In this document: in pieces, positions 1-9,083 of the stretch
Layout: each line of letters starts with the position of its first letter
Position numbering within the stretch: the first letter of the stretch is position 1
Assembly: GCF_004114975.1 (NCBI RefSeq)
Contig: NZ_CP030051.1
Span: 4,960,001-5,024,000 of the forward strand
DNA: 64,000 bases
Reading direction: 5' to 3'
DNA from: Bradyrhizobium guangdongense
GTDB taxonomy: Bacteria > Pseudomonadota > Alphaproteobacteria > Rhizobiales > Xanthobacteraceae
The notes under the pieces: model-generated
The model's database searches: none
What the model was told of the DNA's origin: nothing
Seen by the model: only the letters and a program-made list of their open reading frames with translations
Position numbers and translations under genes: made by a program

Positions 1-987
1 CCGCGCGTCGCTGGCGCGATCCTGTCCACCAACTTCACCGAAGGCGCGCTGGTGAAGGCCGGTGACGTCCTGTTCAAGATAGATCCCGCTCCTTATGAGG
101 CCGAAGTCGACAAGGCAGCCGCGCAGCTCGAGGCCGCGAAGGCACGCGTGGTCTTCACCAAGAGTGAGCTCGATCGTGGCGCACAGCTGGTCGGCAACGC
201 CGTGGTCACCCGCCGCGACTACGATCAGCGCGACAATGCCAATCGCGAAGCCATTGCCAACGTGAAGGCCGCCGAGGCGACGCTCCAAACCGCAAAGCTC
301 AATCTCGACTACACCGAGGTGCGCGCGCCGGTGGACGGCCGCGTCGGCAAGATCGAGATCACCATCGGCAATCTCGTCGCCGCCGGCACCGCCTCCCCGG
401 TGCTGACGTCGCTGGTCTCGGTCAATCCGATCTACGCTTCGTTCGACGCGGACGAAGAGGTCGTTCTGCGCGCGCTGAACTCGATCGCGGATAGCACCGG
501 CAGACGCGGCAATCTCGACCAGATCCCGGTCGAGATGACGACATCGGGCGCCCTCTCGGCCAAGGGCCACATCCAGCTCATCGACAACCAGGTCAACGGC
601 CAGAGTGGCACCATCCGTGTGCGAGCCGTATTCCCCAACGACGACGGACGTCTCATTCCCGGCCAGTTCGCCCGCGTGCGCATGGGCCAGCCGAAGCAGC
701 AGACACTGGTGATGATCGACGAGCGTGCGATCGGCACCGACCAGGACAAGAAGTTCGTGATGGCGGTCGGCGACGACAGCCGCGCAGTCTATCGGCCGAT
801 CACGCTCGGCGGCGCCGTCGACGGCCTGCGGATCGTCACCGCAGGCCTGAAGCCCGGCGACCGCATCGTGGTCAACGGCCTTCAGCGCGTGCGTCCCGGC
901 GCCCTCCTCAAGACCGAGGTCGCGGCGATGGGTGCGCGCGGCCAGCAGGCCTCCAACCACAGCAACCAGGACGTGGTGCAACGCTAG
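1..987 (+). CDS. RND efflux membrane-fusion (periplasmic adaptor) protein, 5' partial
   Basis: The frame is open from base 1, so the N-terminus with its signal sequence lies before the window; the GTG at 52 is internal. The 328 visible residues show the HlyD/AcrA architecture: the first lipoyl half (FKIDPAPYEAEVDKA), an alpha-helical hairpin rich in Ala, Glu and Lys, the second lipoyl half (RAPVDGRVG), then beta-barrel and membrane-proximal domains ending in a polar tail. Adaptors of this family bridge an inner-membrane RND pump to an outer-membrane channel. The pump gene follows 144 bp downstream on the same strand, so the two almost certainly form one tripartite efflux system. No outer-membrane factor is seen. 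The substrate cannot be read from sequence. Confidence 0.93.
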   Translation, partial: PRVAGAILSTNFTEGALVKAGDVLFKIDPAPYEAEVDKAAAQLEAAKARVVFTKSELDRGAQLVGNAVVTRRDYDQRDNANREAIANVKAAEATLQTAKLNLDYTEVRAPVDGRVGKIEITIGNLVAAGTASPVLTSLVSVNPIYASFDADEEVVLRALNSIADSTGRRGNLDQIPVEMTTSGALSAKGHIQLIDNQVNGQSGTIRVRAVFPNDDGRLIPGQFARVRMGQPKQQTLVMIDERAIGTDQDKKFVMAVGDDSRAVYRPITLGGAVDGLRIVTAGLKPGDRIVVNGLQRVRPGALLKTEVAAMGARGQQASNHSNQDVVQR

Positions 988-994
988 TTACCTC

Positions 995-1026
995 ATTCCG
1001 GACGACGCGCGACACGCGTCCGGAAT
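995..1026. repeat. Inverted repeat between adaptor and RND pump genes
   Basis: An ATTCCGGACG... arm pairs with ...CGCGTCCGGAAT across a short loop, just after the adaptor stop and before the pump start. No T-run follows, so a rho-independent terminator is unlikely. It resembles the palindromic intergenic elements found elsewhere in this window and may act as an attenuator or simply be a repeat. Confidence 0.5.
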
Positions 1027-1131
1027 GATCCGGACATACCGACCAAGACATCGCATCTCGATTCCGGCCTTCGCAGGCACGACCTGCGTCCCGGAGTGCG
1101 GGAGAGCTGTCTCTCGCGCAGGGGCAAAGCC

Positions 1132-4100
1132 ATGAATCTCTCAAAATTCTTCATTGACCGTCCGATCTTCGCCGGCGTGCTGTCGGTGCTGATTTTCCTC
1201 GCCGGCCTGATCTCGCTGTTCGCGATGCCGATCTCGGAATATCCCGATGTCGTGCCGCCCTCGGTGCTGGTGCGCGCGACCTATCCCGGCGCCAATCCCA
1301 AGGTGATCGCGGAGACGGTGGCGACCCCGATCGAGGAGCAGATCAACGGCGTCGAAGGCATGCTCTACATGTCGAGCCAGGCGACCACCGACGGCGCGAT
1401 GACGCTGACGGTGACGTTCCGCCTCGGCACCGATCCCGACAAGGCGACGCAGCTGGTGCAGAACCGCGTGCAGCAGGCCGAGCCGCGCCTGCCCGCCGTG
1501 GTGCGCCAGCTCGGCATCATCACCAAGAAGTCCTCGCCCGACCTCACCATGGTCGTGCATCTGCTGTCGCCGAACGGCCGCTACGACATGACGTACTTGC
1601 GCAACTACGCAGTGCTCAACGTCAAGGACCGGCTGGCGCGGATCGATGGCGTCGGTGACGTCCAGCTCTATGGCGCGGGCGACTATTCCATGCGGGTCTG
1701 GGTCGATCCGCAGAAGGCGGCCGAGCACGGCCTGACCGCGAGCGACATCGTGAAGGCGATCCAGTCGCAGAACGTCGAGGCCGCCGCCGGCGTTGTCGGC
1801 TCGTCCCCGAACGTCAAGGGCATCGACCTGCAGCTCTCGGTCAATGCGGAAGGACGCCTCGCCAACGAGGAGCAGTTCGGCGATATCGTGGTCAAGACCG
1901 GCATGCGCGGCGAAGTGGTGCGGCTGCGCGACGTCGCGCGCATCGAGTTAGGGGCCTCCGAATACGGTCTGCGTTCGCTGCTCGACAACAAGCAGGCGGT
2001 GGCGATCCCGATCTTCCAGGCGCCCGGCTCCAATGCGCTCGAGATTTCCGATCACGTCCGCGCCACCATGGCCGAGATCAAGAAGAACATGCCGGACGGC
2101 GTGTCCTACCAGATCGTCTATGACCCCACCCAGTTCGTGCGCTCCTCGATCGAGGCCGTGATCCACACGCTGCTGGAGGCGATCGCCCTGGTGGTGCTGG
2201 TGGTGATCCTGTTCCTGCAGACCTGGCGCGCCTCGATCATCCCGCTCCTGGCCGTGCCGGTCTCCATCGTCGGCACGTTCGCGGTGATGCACGTGTTCGG
2301 CTTCTCCATCAACGCGCTCAGCCTGTTCGGTCTCGTGCTCGCCATCGGCATCGTCGTCGACGACGCCATCGTCGTGGTCGAGAATGTCGAGCGCAACATC
2401 GAAGGCGGCCTGTCGCCACGCGATGCCACCTACCAGGCGATGCGCGAGGTGTCGGGGCCGATCATCGCGATTGCGATGGTGCTGATCGCGGTGTTCGTGC
2501 CGCTCGCCTTCATCTCCGGCCTAACCGGACAGTTCTACAAGCAGTTCGCGCTGACCATCGCGATCTCGACCGTGATCTCGGCCGTCAACTCCCTGACGCT
2601 GTCGCCCGCTCTGTCGGCCCTGCTGCTCAAAGGGCATAACGAGCCAAAGGACCGGCTGACGCTTATCATGGAAAGCGGCTTCGGCTGGTTCTTCCGGCGT
2701 TTCAACCAGGCCTTCACTTTCTCCTCGAACAGCTACAGCGGCACTGTCACCAAGGTGATCTCGGGCAAGGCCTCCGTGATGGGCCTCTACGTGGTGCTGG
2801 TCGGCCTCACTGCCTTCTTGTTCCAGCAGGTGCCTGGTGGGTTCGTGCCGGGCCAGGACAAGCAATACCTGGTCGGCTTCGCCCGCCTGCCCGATGGGGC
2901 GACACTTGACCGCACCGAAGAGGTAATCCGCAAGATGAGCGACATCGCGCTGACCCAGCCCGGCGTCGAAAGCTCCGTGGCCTTTCCGGGCCTGTCGATC
3001 TCCGGCTTCACCAACTCCTCTAACGCCGGCATCGTATTCTCCACGTTGAAGCCATTCGACGAGCGCAAGGATCCATCGCTCAGCGGGAACGCCATCGCAG
3101 CCGAGCTGAACAAGAAATATGCCGGCATCCAGGAAGCCTTCATCGCCATGTTCCCGCCCCCGCCCGTCAACGGCCTCGGCACCATCGGCGGCTTCAAGCT
3201 GCAGATCGAGGACCGCGCGGGCCTCGGCTATGAGGCGCTGAACGAGGCCACCAAGGCATTCATGGCGGCGATGCAGAAGGCGCCGGAGATCGCCGGCGTG
3301 TTCTCGAGCTTCCAGGTCAACGTGCCCCAGCTGTTCACCGACATCGATCGCACCAAGGCGCTGCAGCTTGGCGTGCCGGTGACGGAGGTCTTCAACACGC
3401 TGCAGATCTACCTCGGCTCCTACTACGTCAACGACTTCAACAAGTTCGGCCGCACCTATTCAGTCTATGTCCAGGCGGATGCGCCGTTCCGCGCGCGTGC
3501 GGACGACATCAGGCAGTTGAAGGTACGCTCATCATCCGGCGACATGGTGCCCTTGTCGGCGCTGCTGAAGATTCGCCAGAGCGCAGGACCTGAGCGTGCG
3601 ATCCGTTACAACGGCTTTCTGTCGTCCGACATCAACGCGGCCGCGGCGCCCGGCTTCTCGTCGGGCCAGGCACAGGAAGCGGCGACCCGAATCGCGGCGG
3701 AAGTGCTGCCGCCCGGCTTCGCCTTCGAATGGACCGACCTGACTTATCAGGAGTTCATCGCCGGCAATTCCGGCCTCTGGGTGTTCCCGCTGGCGATCCT
3801 GCTGGTGTTCCTCGTGCTGGCGGCGCTCTATGAGAGCCTCACCCTGCCGCTCTCGATCATCATGATCGTACCGATGGGCCTGTTGGCTGCGATGTTCGGC
3901 GTCTGGCTCTCGAAGGGTGACAACAACGTCTTTACGCAGATCGGCCTGATCGTGCTCGTTGGCCTCTCCGCCAAGAACGCGATCCTGATCGTCGAATTCG
4001 CGCGCGAGCTCGAATTCGCAGGCCGCACGCCGATCCGGGCCGCGATCGAGGCGAGCCGCCTGCGGCTGCGCCCGATCCTGATGACGTCGATGGCCTTCAT

Positions 4101-4320
4101 CATGGGCGTGCTGCCGCTGGTGCTCTCCACCGGCGCGGGTTCGGAGATGCGGCGCGCGATGGGCGTCGCGGTGTTCTCCGGTATGATCGGCGTCACCGTG
4201 TTCGGCCTGTTCCTGACGCCCGTGTTCTATGTGCTGCTGCGGACCGTTACCGGCATGAAGCCGCTGGTGCATCATGGGAGCGACATCAGCGCGGCACCGG
4301 TTCAAGGCGCCGGGCACTAA
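1132..4320 (+). CDS. RND multidrug efflux pump, HAE1 family (AcrB/MexB type)
   Basis: An inner-membrane proton antiporter that expels hydrophobic or amphipathic compounds. I start it at the ATG giving MNLSKFFIDRPIFA, the usual N-terminus of the family; an in-frame GTG lies 36 bp upstream. The protein is about 1,062 residues, the normal length. Visible marks are the first membrane helix with the FFIDRPIFA lead-in, the paired aspartates D410-D411 in the TM4 segment (GIVVDDAIVVVENVE) used for proton relay, and the second helix bundle with GLIVLVGLSAKNAILIVEFA. It follows its adaptor gene and converges on the TauE gene, the two stop codons overlapping. Specificity is not predictable. Confidence 0.96.
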   Translation: MNLSKFFIDRPIFAGVLSVLIFLAGLISLFAMPISEYPDVVPPSVLVRATYPGANPKVIAETVATPIEEQINGVEGMLYMSSQATTDGAMTLTVTFRLGTDPDKATQLVQNRVQQAEPRLPAVVRQLGIITKKSSPDLTMVVHLLSPNGRYDMTYLRNYAVLNVKDRLARIDGVGDVQLYGAGDYSMRVWVDPQKAAEHGLTASDIVKAIQSQNVEAAAGVVGSSPNVKGIDLQLSVNAEGRLANEEQFGDIVVKTGMRGEVVRLRDVARIELGASEYGLRSLLDNKQAVAIPIFQAPGSNALEISDHVRATMAEIKKNMPDGVSYQIVYDPTQFVRSSIEAVIHTLLEAIALVVLVVILFLQTWRASIIPLLAVPVSIVGTFAVMHVFGFSINALSLFGLVLAIGIVVDDAIVVVENVERNIEGGLSPRDATYQAMREVSGPIIAIAMVLIAVFVPLAFISGLTGQFYKQFALTIAISTVISAVNSLTLSPALSALLLKGHNEPKDRLTLIMESGFGWFFRRFNQAFTFSSNSYSGTVTKVISGKASVMGLYVVLVGLTAFLFQQVPGGFVPGQDKQYLVGFARLPDGATLDRTEEVIRKMSDIALTQPGVESSVAFPGLSISGFTNSSNAGIVFSTLKPFDERKDPSLSGNAIAAELNKKYAGIQEAFIAMFPPPPVNGLGTIGGFKLQIEDRAGLGYEALNEATKAFMAAMQKAPEIAGVFSSFQVNVPQLFTDIDRTKALQLGVPVTEVFNTLQIYLGSYYVNDFNKFGRTYSVYVQADAPFRARADDIRQLKVRSSSGDMVPLSALLKIRQSAGPERAIRYNGFLSSDINAAAAPGFSSGQAQEAATRIAAEVLPPGFAFEWTDLTYQEFIAGNSGLWVFPLAILLVFLVLAALYESLTLPLSIIMIVPMGLLAAMFGVWLSKGDNNVFTQIGLIVLVGLSAKNAILIVEFARELEFAGRTPIRAAIEASRLRLRPILMTSMAFIMGVLPLVLSTGAGSEMRRAMGVAVFSGMIGVTVFGLFLTPVFYVLLRTVTGMKPLVHHGSDISAAPVQGAGH

Positions 4321-5045
4321 AGCAGAGAGATTCCCGACACCAGCAAGAGAACGAGCACGGTCTTGCGAAAGACCGTCTCGTTTACCCGGTGAAAGGCGAT
4401 AACGCCGAGCGCCGAGCCGGCAAACAAGGCCGGCAAGCTGACCGCGAGGTCGACGAAGACCTTTGACGACAGGTCCTGGTGCCCGACCAGTAGGACGATC
4501 GCAAACAGCTGCATCGCGGCGATGAACGGCTGCACCAAGCCGCGCTGCTCGCTCTTGGGCATGCCGCGCATGTCGCACCAGATCGTCGGGATCGCCCCGG
4601 GCATCGCGGTGAGCCCGCCGACAAGCCCTCCTCCGAAGCCGATCAGTGCGACCCAGGGGCGGCCGACGGCCTCGCCGGCGGTGACCAGCGTCGGCCTCAG
4701 CAGCATATAGCCGGCGTAGAGCGCAACGACGAGACCAAAGCCTCGCCGGAGCAGATGCGTGTCGGTGCTCTGCAACAACGAGACGGCAATCGGGACGCCG
4801 ATGAGTCCGCCGATGATCAGGAGCAGACTTCCTTCCCAGCGGATATTGCGCCGGAGCGCCCACAGATTGGTCGCCTGCACGCCGATGCTGCACGCCATCA
4901 TCAACGGCACCGCCTCGAGCGGCTGAAACACGCGCAGCAGGACGGCGCCGGCAACCGCGGAGAAAGCGAAGCCCGAGAGCCCCGAGACGAAGGCTCCGGC
5001 GAATACGGCGAGGCTGAGCAGCAGCAGTGTCGTGATGTCGGGCAT
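4317..5045 (-). CDS. Sulfite exporter TauE/SafE family membrane protein
   Basis: A 242-residue, almost wholly hydrophobic protein with about seven to eight predicted membrane segments, beginning LLLLSLAVFAGAFVSGLSGF, the glycine-rich first helix typical of TauE/SafE (DUF81) permeases. The second half repeats the pattern (GFGGGLVGGLTAMPGAIPT). Members export sulfite, sulfoacetate or other small organic anions, and many are uncharacterised. It is transcribed alone on the minus strand and meets the RND pump gene tail to tail. Substrate unknown; no sulfur metabolism genes lie nearby. Confidence 0.88.
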   Translation of the reverse strand: MPDITTLLLLSLAVFAGAFVSGLSGFAFSAVAGAVLLRVFQPLEAVPLMMACSIGVQATNLWALRRNIRWEGSLLLIIGGLIGVPIAVSLLQSTDTHLLRRGFGLVVALYAGYMLLRPTLVTAGEAVGRPWVALIGFGGGLVGGLTAMPGAIPTIWCDMRGMPKSEQRGLVQPFIAAMQLFAIVLLVGHQDLSSKVFVDLAVSLPALFAGSALGVIAFHRVNETVFRKTVLVLLLVSGISLL

Positions 5046-5057
5046 AGTGACCCCCGC

Positions 5058-5291
5058 CTAGTCGTAGGGAATTGGTGATACCGATGCGGCGGCGCTGTCA
5101 GCGCAACTCGTCGCCTCGCGCGGAAACGACACCTGCATGGCATGCGCGTGCGACCGCTCCAGCATGACAAGACCAACGAGTTGAAGGGTAACGAGCGCTG
5201 CGGTGAGCGCCATGGCGACAATATTGAGGTTACGCGCGCTCGAGACTTGGACGCGGGGCCGAACGCTCGCGCGCAGCGGATTTGTGGGCAT
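5058..5291 (-). CDS. Small single-pass membrane protein, hypothetical
   Basis: A 77-residue ORF (MPTNPLRASV...) with a basic N-terminal segment and one hydrophobic stretch (NIVAMALTAALVTLQLVG), then a polar tail. A longer version starts at 5312 and a shorter one at 5213 (MALTAALV). The first 60 bp overlap the 3' end of the next upstream gene in another frame, which is unusual; the 5213 start would avoid this. It lies 12 bp upstream of the TauE start on the same strand. No function is suggested. Confidence 0.45.
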   Translation of the reverse strand: MPTNPLRASVRPRVQVSSARNLNIVAMALTAALVTLQLVGLVMLERSHAHAMQVSFPREATSCADSAAASVSPIPYD

Positions 5292-5487
5292 TTGCTGAAA
5301 ATTCCTCTTCATTGCGGACGGAAATGCATTCGTTCAAAGGCGAGGATTCGCTCGGCGCGTGCAGCAAATGGTGGTAGCGCTGCAAGACGCGCCGCGCTTC
5401 GATTGCACGTTGTTGGTGCAGCGCTGCGACCATGTAATCGACAACGCCATGGAACTTCTCGGCAAAGCTACGGGACGCTGTTCGCAT
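5230..5487 (-). CDS. Conserved small hypothetical protein (85 aa)
   Basis: Starts at an ATG preceded by a good ribosome binding site (GAGGAGACC), giving MRTASRSFAEKFHGVV. The N-terminal half is predicted helical, with an amphipathic HQQRAIEARRVLQRYHHLL segment; the tail is charged and probably disordered. A longer in-frame ORF upstream to 5616 lacks a ribosome binding site. I recall similar short proteins in Bradyrhizobium but no function. The C-terminal codons overlap the following small ORF. Confidence 0.6.
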   Translation of the reverse strand: MRTASRSFAEKFHGVVDYMVAALHQQRAIEARRVLQRYHHLLHAPSESSPLNECISVRNEEEFSANAHKSAARERSAPRPSLERA

Positions 5488-5675
5488 GACGGTCTCCTCA
5501 TCAACCTGCAAGCGAGATTGATGAAATTGACTTCCGCTCGCTGTGAGTTGCTTCACAGAATGCCCGAACGCGACGAACAAGAAATCGTGTCTGCTCTCGT
5601 AGGAGAGAACGCACAAATCGCGTCAGCCAAACGAATGATGCGCGATAACATTCTGATGAAGAGATTGCGGATTTG

Positions 5676-5697
5676 GCGCTGACGTCCTCGTCAGCGC
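5676..5697 (-). terminator. Strong hairpin after the truncated LuxR gene
   Basis: A perfect 9-bp stem (GCGCTGACG / CGTCAGCGC) with a 4-nt loop sits 9 bp beyond the stop codon at 5706. There is no U-tract, so it could be a weak or Rho-assisted terminator or a transcript-stabilising stem. Confidence 0.45.
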
Positions 5698-5705
5698 ACG
5701 ATGCG

Positions 5706-6540
5706 TCAGTGAACGAGCGGGTTGGAAAACCCTGCCGCGAGCTTGACGAGGTCGGCCTGGCGGCTCGTACCAGTCTTGGCAAACACGCGATGCAGATGCG
5801 TCTTCACGGTCGTCTCTGCGATTCCGAGCGCATCGGCCGTCTCCGGCACACCGCCGACCTCGACGATCGACTGCAGAACCCTGAGCTCCGCAGGCGTCAG
5901 TTCGAAAGTGCGGTCGATCGACCCGGCGCAGGCGCGAACATCGAGCTTCGCCATCCAGACGAACAGGGCGCCGATGGCGCCGCGGGTGCGCCCTGCATTC
6001 CCCTCTCGTAACAGCGAGGGCAGCGCGATCACTTGGGCGATGTAGTGGGATCCATCACGCGATGTCAGTTGAATCTTGCGGTCCGTTGCCACCGCAGCAG
6101 CCACCTCCGCCTCGCCGCGAAAGACGTCGCGCAGAGCTGCATTCGCTTCAGACGACCGCGCCAGCAGCCGGCCGTGAACGGATCGCAGGACATCTTCGGC
6201 ATCCAGGATCGCATCGGCAGCCGGATTGCTGTGCACGATGTTGCAGGCGGAATCGAGCAGGATCACGCCGGCATTGAGACGATCGACGACATCGGCCAGC
6301 GCCATCGACTTCTGTCGCTTCTGCTCGATCGTCCGGTTGATCATGAAGGCGCGGCTTGCATGCGGGGCCACCAGCCGCATGCGCGCACGCATCTTCGCGT
6401 CCAGCATCTGCCTGCCCGGAATGACCGTCATCAGCATCGGACAGGACGAATTCGCCTGCTCCAGAACTACATTCGCGGCGTCGGCACATCCCTGGGGACG
6501 CAGCCATTCCTGATAAAAGCGACCGCGGCGGTATTCATCG
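5706..6540 (-). pseudogene. LuxR-family regulator, 5' truncated
   Basis: The C-terminal two thirds of a LuxR-type regulator: a PAS-like central region (NAGVILLDSACNIVHSNPA) and a typical HTH (ELTPAELRVLQSIVE ... ADALGIAETTVKTHLHRVFA). It is paralogous to the complete 383-residue regulator at 9084-10235, and alignment continues upstream of the first ATG (6437) through GRFYQEWLRPQG to about 6540. There the N-terminal ~100 residues seen in the paralogue are missing and the frame runs into the truncated autotransporter. A shortened protein from the ATG at 6437 is conceivable and would keep the HTH, but the sensory domain is gone. Confidence 0.75.
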
Positions 6541-6544
6541 AAGT

Positions 6545-7300
6545 TTACAAGATCAGGAATGTTGCGCTGGCGCCGCTAGCCAGCGCCGAGATCGTTCCGC
6601 GATTGTCGATCGAGGCGTTGCCATCAGCGGTGATGCCGACGCCATTTGCGCCGGTTGCCTTTACGCCTCCAGCGTTGGCCATGGCGGCGTCGGCCGTTAC
6701 CGAAACGCCAAACCGGACACCGGCGATCGTGCCCGTGTTTGCCGTCACGTTCACCGTTGTTGCGTTAATTCCGATCGAGTTCGCACCAATGCCGATGATC
6801 GTTCCGGAACTGCTCACGGTGACGGCAGTCGCATCAATGGCGTGCCCTTGCAGGCCACTTGCGATCGCTCCGGCATTGTCGAGATTGAGCGTCGATGCCG
6901 TGATGCCGTTGAACCCGGAGATCGTGGCGCCACTGGCGTTAGACACCGTCACATCGCCTGCCGTGAGGCCGGCGCCGTTGGGTCCGTCGATAATGCCGAG
7001 ATTTGTGAGAGTGCCACCGGAGCCGGTCCTGATGCCGAAGGAGGTCCCGTCGACCTGCGCCCCCGCTTCGACTCGATAGCTATTATTGTTGTCATTGAAA
7101 GTCCCATATCCCGTAACGCCGCCTTGCTGCGTGTCGACGTTTCCCGAGCAGACAATGGTTGCGTTGCTCACCGGCGCGACCGGCGTGCAGGCGGCCTCGG
7201 CCCGATTGGCGACCAGCAACGGCGCCAGCAGGACCGCCGACACCGGGACCCGCAGCAGACCGCGGTTGACGGTCGCAAGAAGCTTTCGTTTCATCTTCAT
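6545..7300 (-). pseudogene. Autotransporter passenger N-terminus, 3' truncated
   Basis: A 251-residue ORF that begins with a signal peptide (MKMKRKLLATVNRGLLRVPV ... AEA) and continues with repeats rich in Gly, Thr, Asn and Val (NAGAIASGLQGHAI, NVTANTGTIAGVRFG), the beta-helix pattern of autotransporter adhesin passengers. Such proteins normally exceed 800 residues and end in a 12-strand outer-membrane barrel; both the rest of the passenger and the barrel are absent. The stop at 6545 falls at the join with the truncated LuxR gene, so the gene looks cut by a deletion. If made, the product would be a secreted fragment without an anchor. Confidence 0.7.
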
Positions 7301-7511
7301 TCCCCAAGCGATGCCTTCCGCCCGAGGGGCATGCAGGCTTGTTGCGTCAGCATCCTCCGATCGAAGGAGGCTGACGCTGCGAACTGTGAATCGCTAACGC
7401 TAAGGTAGAAGGAGGCCATCGTCCGACTTGGACAGAAGCGACCGGGTTTCCGCTCAGAACGAATTGCCGCCCTTTCAACTGCCAGTGGTGCAAAGTTGCG
7501 ACACTGCCGCT

Positions 7512-7760
7512 TCAGACCTGGTCCCAACCCGCCTTCTCTGCACTCTCAGCCCAGACCGCGGCACGATAGATCTCCTGTCCGCCAGCGTCCCTGACGCGGA
7601 TCCAGGCATTGCGGTCGCGCAGATCATCGCGCCAGACGAACAGATGCCGCGCCATCTCGTCGGCGACCACGAACGTCGCCTTGGCATGCTCGAAGACCAT
7701 TCCGCCCGGATCGATCTTCACGACGTTATCGACCAGCAGATCGAAGAAGAAGCGGCGCAT
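7512..7760 (-). CDS. DUF6894 family small protein
   Basis: An 82-residue protein starting MRRFFFDLLVDNVVKIDPGG, the FFD/HFD plus acidic-glycine pattern of the DUF6894 family common in rhizobia. A good ribosome binding site (TGGAG, 6 bp from the ATG) supports the start. It stands alone between the autotransporter remnant and the AraC gene. A second member lies at 62109-62348. Function unknown; members are small cytoplasmic alpha/beta proteins. Confidence 0.75.
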   Translation of the reverse strand: MRRFFFDLLVDNVVKIDPGGMVFEHAKATFVVADEMARHLFVWRDDLRDRNAWIRVRDAGGQEIYRAAVWAESAEKAGWDQV

Positions 7761-7887
7761 TCAAAACTCCAACGAGCGGCGCCGCATGCAACGCATCCGG
7801 CACAGCCAATGACTGCAGGATCAAACATCCCATGAAAAATTCCCCGCTCGACTGAACGGATGACCCGGCCGCTTCACGGGGACGCGA

Positions 7888-8859
7888 TCAGTCCGCCGTG
7901 CCGCTCCTGACGTCTGTCGGCGTGGCACCATAGGCGCGCCGGAAACAGCGATTGAAATAAGAGAGATCGCCGAAGCCGACGTCATAGGCGATCGAAGAGA
8001 CCGGACGTTCGACGAATTCCGGTTCCCGCAACATGCGATAGGCGCGCTTCAGGCGCTGCTCGATGAGGAAGGAGGAGAACGTCTTGCCGTCGGCTTCGAA
8101 CAGGCGCTGGAGATAGCGCGGCGTGACGCCGAGTTCCTGCGCGACACCGCCGACCGACAAGTCCTGCCGCCAGCAATTGTCGGCGATCAGGAACTTTGCC
8201 CTACGCAGCCGAGCGGCTTTCGCACCGCGCCGGCCGGCAACTTCCTTGACGTCGTCGGTGGCGCCGAGCACGAGCGCGATGAGATCATGCAGGTGCTCGA
8301 CGCCAAGCTGACGCAGAGCTGCCGTCGCAAGCGCATTCTCACGCACGAGCGACGTTGCGTAATCGACCAGCACTCTGATCTCGGTCTGGCGGTTCCCGAT
8401 GAGGCGCATGACCGTATCGTCGACATCCATGAGCATCGGCACGAGAATGCGCCGGGGCACGCGCAGCGAAACGCACTCGCCGGTCGCAAAACGTTCGAAA
8501 GTCGACGCATCCTCGGCGCTGGCCAGCACAGCCTGTCCGGGGCCGACGAGCAGTTCGCGTCCCCGCGCCCTGATGCCGATGGTTCCGGATCGATTGCAGA
8601 TCAGGGCAAGACTGTCGTCGCCGTCGACAACGAGCTGCTTGGTGCGGATGACCCGGGCGCCGAACAGCGTGCCCAGCATCAGCTGCACGTCTGGCAGCGA
8701 ATGGGCCGTGAGGTTAGCCGCTAGGCGCTCACCGTCACGGATCTCGATCTCGGCCTTCACCCCGCGACAATAGAAATCGCGCAGCGTCGCCGCGCGCTCG
8801 CTTTCAAGAATATCGTTTGTGGAAACGTTCACAATGAACAATTCATCATTGCCGCTCAC
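7888..8859 (-). CDS. AraC family transcriptional regulator
   Basis: A 323-residue regulator with an N-terminal ~200-residue cupin-like sensing region of the AraC-binding-domain-like type and a C-terminal double HTH: first helix pair around LSVGGVAQELGVTPRYLQRL, second in IAYDVGFGDLSYFNRCFRRA, both close to the family consensus. The GTG start is chosen because a strong GGAGGATTGCA ribosome binding site precedes it. It has no obvious operon partner. The effector and targets are unknown; the upstream 224-bp gap would hold its promoter. Confidence 0.9.
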   Translation of the reverse strand: MSGNDELFIVNVSTNDILESERAATLRDFYCRGVKAEIEIRDGERLAANLTAHSLPDVQLMLGTLFGARVIRTKQLVVDGDDSLALICNRSGTIGIRARGRELLVGPGQAVLASAEDASTFERFATGECVSLRVPRRILVPMLMDVDDTVMRLIGNRQTEIRVLVDYATSLVRENALATAALRQLGVEHLHDLIALVLGATDDVKEVAGRRGAKAARLRRAKFLIADNCWRQDLSVGGVAQELGVTPRYLQRLFEADGKTFSSFLIEQRLKRAYRMLREPEFVERPVSSIAYDVGFGDLSYFNRCFRRAYGATPTDVRSGTAD

Positions 8860-9083
8860 TGCAATCCTCCAATCGACGAGGAAGCTCGGCCACGTTCCGC
8901 TTCTTCTCCGGCCTCATATCCGGTCAAGCGTATTGTGGTGGCGTGCATCGCCCCTCTCATTTCAAAAAGACGCCTATACGAAAGTATCAAATGACAAGCG
9001 TCATGCGTTCGGAGGACGAACGCAGCCTGGTCTTCACAATGGATTGAGATGGCGCAATCTCACCGCGCACGATGTGAATTGGA

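Noticed and set aside
3532..4893. 453-codon minus-strand frame over the end of the RND gene and TauE
   Set aside because: Overlaps two well-supported genes in other frames; sequence has no recognisable fold.
6033..7079. 348-codon plus-strand frame
   Set aside because: Antisense to the autotransporter remnant and LuxR fragment; its Pro/Ala-rich C-terminal half mirrors the repetitive passenger sequence.
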